Of a stretch of DNA of 64,000 nucleotides, positions 61,454-64,000 are shown one piece after another. A program made the translations under genes and the position numbers. The stretch spans positions 33,254 to 97,253 of the forward strand of contig JANQXM010000042.1 in the NCBI GenBank assembly GCA_030729385.1. Direction: 5' to 3'. Origin of the DNA: Opitutales bacterium (GTDB lineage Bacteria > Verrucomicrobiota > Verrucomicrobiia > Opitutales > Coraliomargaritaceae). The notes beneath the pieces were generated by a model. It was given only the letters and a program-made list of their open reading frames with translations, ran no database searches and was not told the DNA's origin. Position 1 is the first letter of the stretch; the number at the start of each line of letters is the position of its first letter.

Positions 61454-64000
61454 TTTATGTTTTCGATTCGGAATTTTCGCCCAAGCCCGATTGCGTTGTT
61501 CATTTCGTCAGCAGGGTTGTTTTTAATTAGATCCGGATAGCGCTGAATAGTCGCTTCGCAATAAGCCACCCCTTCTTTTTTACCTGTGATCGGATTGAGG
61601 ATAACCGCACCGGCACGAATTTTAAAAGTGTCGCTACGCGGGCTTAGTGCTGGGCTTAGAGCAGAAAAAATATCTGCTTGGCTGAGGAAGCTAGTGGCGT
61701 TGCGAGGCATGCGTTCGTCGATTGCGGCATCAACATATCTTGTGCCTCCGATCACAGTGTTGATGTCGGTCTCGTCGATAGCCTCTTGGAGCAGACCTGA
61801 ATTAATGAAAGCTTTAAACGATTCGAAAGGCTTCGCACGTGTTTTCAGTTTCTCGACGATATTTACAGCCAGTGTAGCCAGCTCTGTTTGGCTTATTTCC
61901 CGATGACCCAGTGAGACACTAGGCTTCCATTCGCTCCCTGGGTTGAAGCCATTGCCAGCTTTGAAGGTGTCTGCTCGTTCCGCATTTGTTAAACTTGGAT
62001 AGTCGTCGCCCAAAGTTGTTTCATCCTCGTAATCTTCGAAAGGGAACTTCCAGTTTGTAAATGAGGTCGAGCGTAGATGCCCAGAAAAGGGGAGTCTAAA
62101 AAAAGACGATTCTAGGTTTAGTCGATGCTCCGTCGCCGCAGTCGAGGTGCCCTTGTTGGTTGAGTAATTCCAATCGAAAATGTTGTTTGCACCAAGAATA
62201 GCTTCCCAGGCAAGGACTGAAGTTGAATTGAAATTAAAGCTACCCGCTTGATGAAGATAGCGCGCAGATTTCGAATTCTGTAGTTCGCTTAGATCCTGCG
62301 TGGCGCCGTTTGGTGTGACTTGAATGTAAGGGTTGGGAAGGTGGCTTTCTTGATCGGCGGGTAATTGATGTTTCCAATGTGATGAAGCTGAATTTTGAGG
62401 TATGCTGGAAATGAAGTAACGATCGAACACTTCATTCAAGTCGTTCCCCCAACTGTTCCCGATAGAAAAAGGTCGAGTGTCATAGAGCTGCAAGTGTTGC
62501 AAAACCCCAATGGAGTAGGGAGTGGTCGCAGGGAGATCAAAAAGGCGAAAGAAATTGTTATTCACCTGACCATGGAAAAAATCAAGGTTCGAGAATGCGA
62601 TCGACGATGGTTGGTCTGGGTCGCCTTGATCATCGCCATCCACGTCATTTAAGTCGATTCGATCAAGCGTTGCGGGAGTGCTCAAATCTAGCGCTGGCGA
62701 GCGTAAGTCGATTTTGGTGAGCCACGATTCAAGGTCATCGATGCTATCAAGCAGGCGATACTGAAATGCGATGGGTGCGTCTGAAACAGATAGGGATGAT
62801 GGGCTGCTTTGGTAGTAAGCGAAGTTCGTTGAAATGGCACCGAATGGGATATCTTTAATTTGCTGAACGATTTCACCGTCGGCATTGCGTATGATGAGTG
62901 AAATTTTTGATGAGTTCGCGGTATAGTTGATAGAATCACCGTCGGGATAGCTAATATTTCTATGGGCTGAGTTGTAGCTAGGATCATCAACTTCCCATAC
63001 CCAATCGTTTGTGTAATAGAACTTACTTTTGCTCGAACTCGCGTTGATCGGCCATTCTCCGGTCATCTTGCGTATCTCGCCAGATTTATGGGTGTCACTA
63101 AAATTGAGGTCAAATTTTGGAGTGATTGCATCAAAGTTTAGTGTGGTTGAATTTGTATAACTCTCTGTGTCCTTGTCGTAAAAGCTGAGGTTTATGTCAG
63201 GCATATCCACCACTTCTACGCTGAGTTCAGGCGAGCCTGTTCCTGAGCTGTCTAGAAATTTGTGGCGAAATCCATAAGGGCTCCACATCTCTGCTTCGAA
63301 GCGTAAAAAAGCTCGAGCATTTCTTGAATTTTTAGACTGACCGGAAACGACGAAGTAGAGTGAATATTCGGTAATAATCACGGGCGTTGTTGTCACGGTG
63401 TCTCCGGTGTTCAATGCCGCGATATCTGAATCGTTTAATCCTATTAGGGCGATGTCGCCGTTGGCATCTGGAGAGCTGCCCCAGAGGAATTTGCGCAGCG
63501 CGTCATCGACTTTTAAGGGCGAGGCAGTCGATTCGAAGCTCTGATCCATGAGGTCAAACTTAAGACCGCCCAATTCCGTGTTGGAAATGACGTTCTTGGC
63601 GAGCTGTGTTACGTCATGGAATGAGTCTAGGTATTCGTTTTGTTCGATCCCAGTGAGCAATTGCATCTGTGGTGAATCGATGACTTTCCTTAGCGCGTCG
63701 TTGGCATCTTCTACTTTTTGCGAAACGCTATTGTCGCGCACATCTTCAACCTCTGAAGGGGTGAACTGGGTGTCGTCGCTGTAGAATACTTTGAGGTCAG
63801 GTCGTCTGCCGCCGATTTGCTTTAGTAGCTGTCTTTGTTCTGAGGTCGATAATCCGGCACTATTGAAATCGCTGAAAAACTGATCTGACAAATATGAGGA
63901 TTCGTCGATTTGCCCAGCGCTTACTTTCACGCCTTCGTCGCTGATCCACCAGGCGATTTGTGCGGAGGTTTTGGCATTGCTTAAAACTTCGACGATGGGG
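61429..64000 (-). CDS. probable Verru_Chthon cassette protein A-like protein, 5' end outside the window
   Basis: C-terminal SDTFKIRAGAVILNPITGKKEGVAYCEATIQRYPD; open frame continues upstream of annotated start (PIVEVLSNAKTSAQIAWWISDEGVK) to window edge. Confidence 0.55.
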   Translation of the reverse strand, partial: PIVEVLSNAKTSAQIAWWISDEGVKVSAGQIDESSYLSDQFFSDFNSAGLSTSEQRQLLKQIGGRRPDLKVFYSDDTQFTPSEVEDVRDNSVSQKVEDANDALRKVIDSPQMQLLTGIEQNEYLDSFHDVTQLAKNVISNTELGGLKFDLMDQSFESTASPLKVDDALRKFLWGSSPDANGDIALIGLNDSDIAALNTGDTVTTTPVIITEYSLYFVVSGQSKNSRNARAFLRFEAEMWSPYGFRHKFLDSSGTGSPELSVEVVDMPDINLSFYDKDTESYTNSTTLNFDAITPKFDLNFSDTHKSGEIRKMTGEWPINASSSKSKFYYTNDWVWEVDDPSYNSAHRNISYPDGDSINYTANSSKISLIIRNADGEIVQQIKDIPFGAISTNFAYYQSSPSSLSVSDAPIAFQYRLLDSIDDLESWLTKIDLRSPALDLSTPATLDRIDLNDVDGDDQGDPDQPSSIAFSNLDFFHGQVNNNFFRLFDLPATTPYSIGVLQHLQLYDTRPFSIGNSWGNDLNEVFDRYFISSIPQNSASSHWKHQLPADQESHLPNPYIQVTPNGATQDLSELQNSKSARYLHQAGSFNFNSTSVLAWEAILGANNIFDWNYSTNKGTSTAATEHRLNLESSFFRLPFSGHLRSTSFTNWKFPFEDYEDETTLGDDYPSLTNAERADTFKAGNGFNPGSEWKPSVSLGHREISQTELATLAVNIVEKLKTRAKPFESFKAFINSGLLQEAIDETDINTVIGGTRYVDAAIDERMPRNATSFLSQADIFSALSPALSPRSDTFKIRAGAVILNPITGKKEGVAYCEATIQRYPDLIKNNPADEMNNAIGLGRKFRIENIKWLNNSQL

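Overview
This 64 kb window looks like a chromosomal segment from a Verrucomicrobia/Opitutae-type bacterium (inferred from gene content and a probable Verru_Chthon cassette protein; not proven). Most of it is housekeeping: ispH, miaB, ogt/recA, mnmE-mnmG, phoBR-like, trmB, a complete F0F1 ATP synthase operon (atpB-E-F-H-A-G-D-C), coaX-birA, nadC, gmk, metH, trkH-trkA, nfeD-nfeD-floA, pyk and folE2. Accessory material includes a VapBC-like pair, a HigBA pair next to a SIR2-like protein, and many REP-type palindromes associated with a frameshifted RAYT transposase. Main points of interest are: (1) an SDR-like protein that appears to have lost its catalytic tetrad and carries an Arg-rich region plus a histone-H1-like Lys/Ala tail; (2) a REP family with a GGAGGG/GTAGGG head, covarying stems and a CCGC end, often in inverted pairs, next to a broken RAYT gene; (3) a SIR2-like protein beside HigBA with a degenerate N-terminal Gly motif; (4) two neighbouring GNAT genes that both look damaged (internal deletion; 20-bp tandem duplication at the 5' end). 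No tRNA, rRNA or CRISPR array was recognised. All family calls come from reading motifs by eye; no database search was run.
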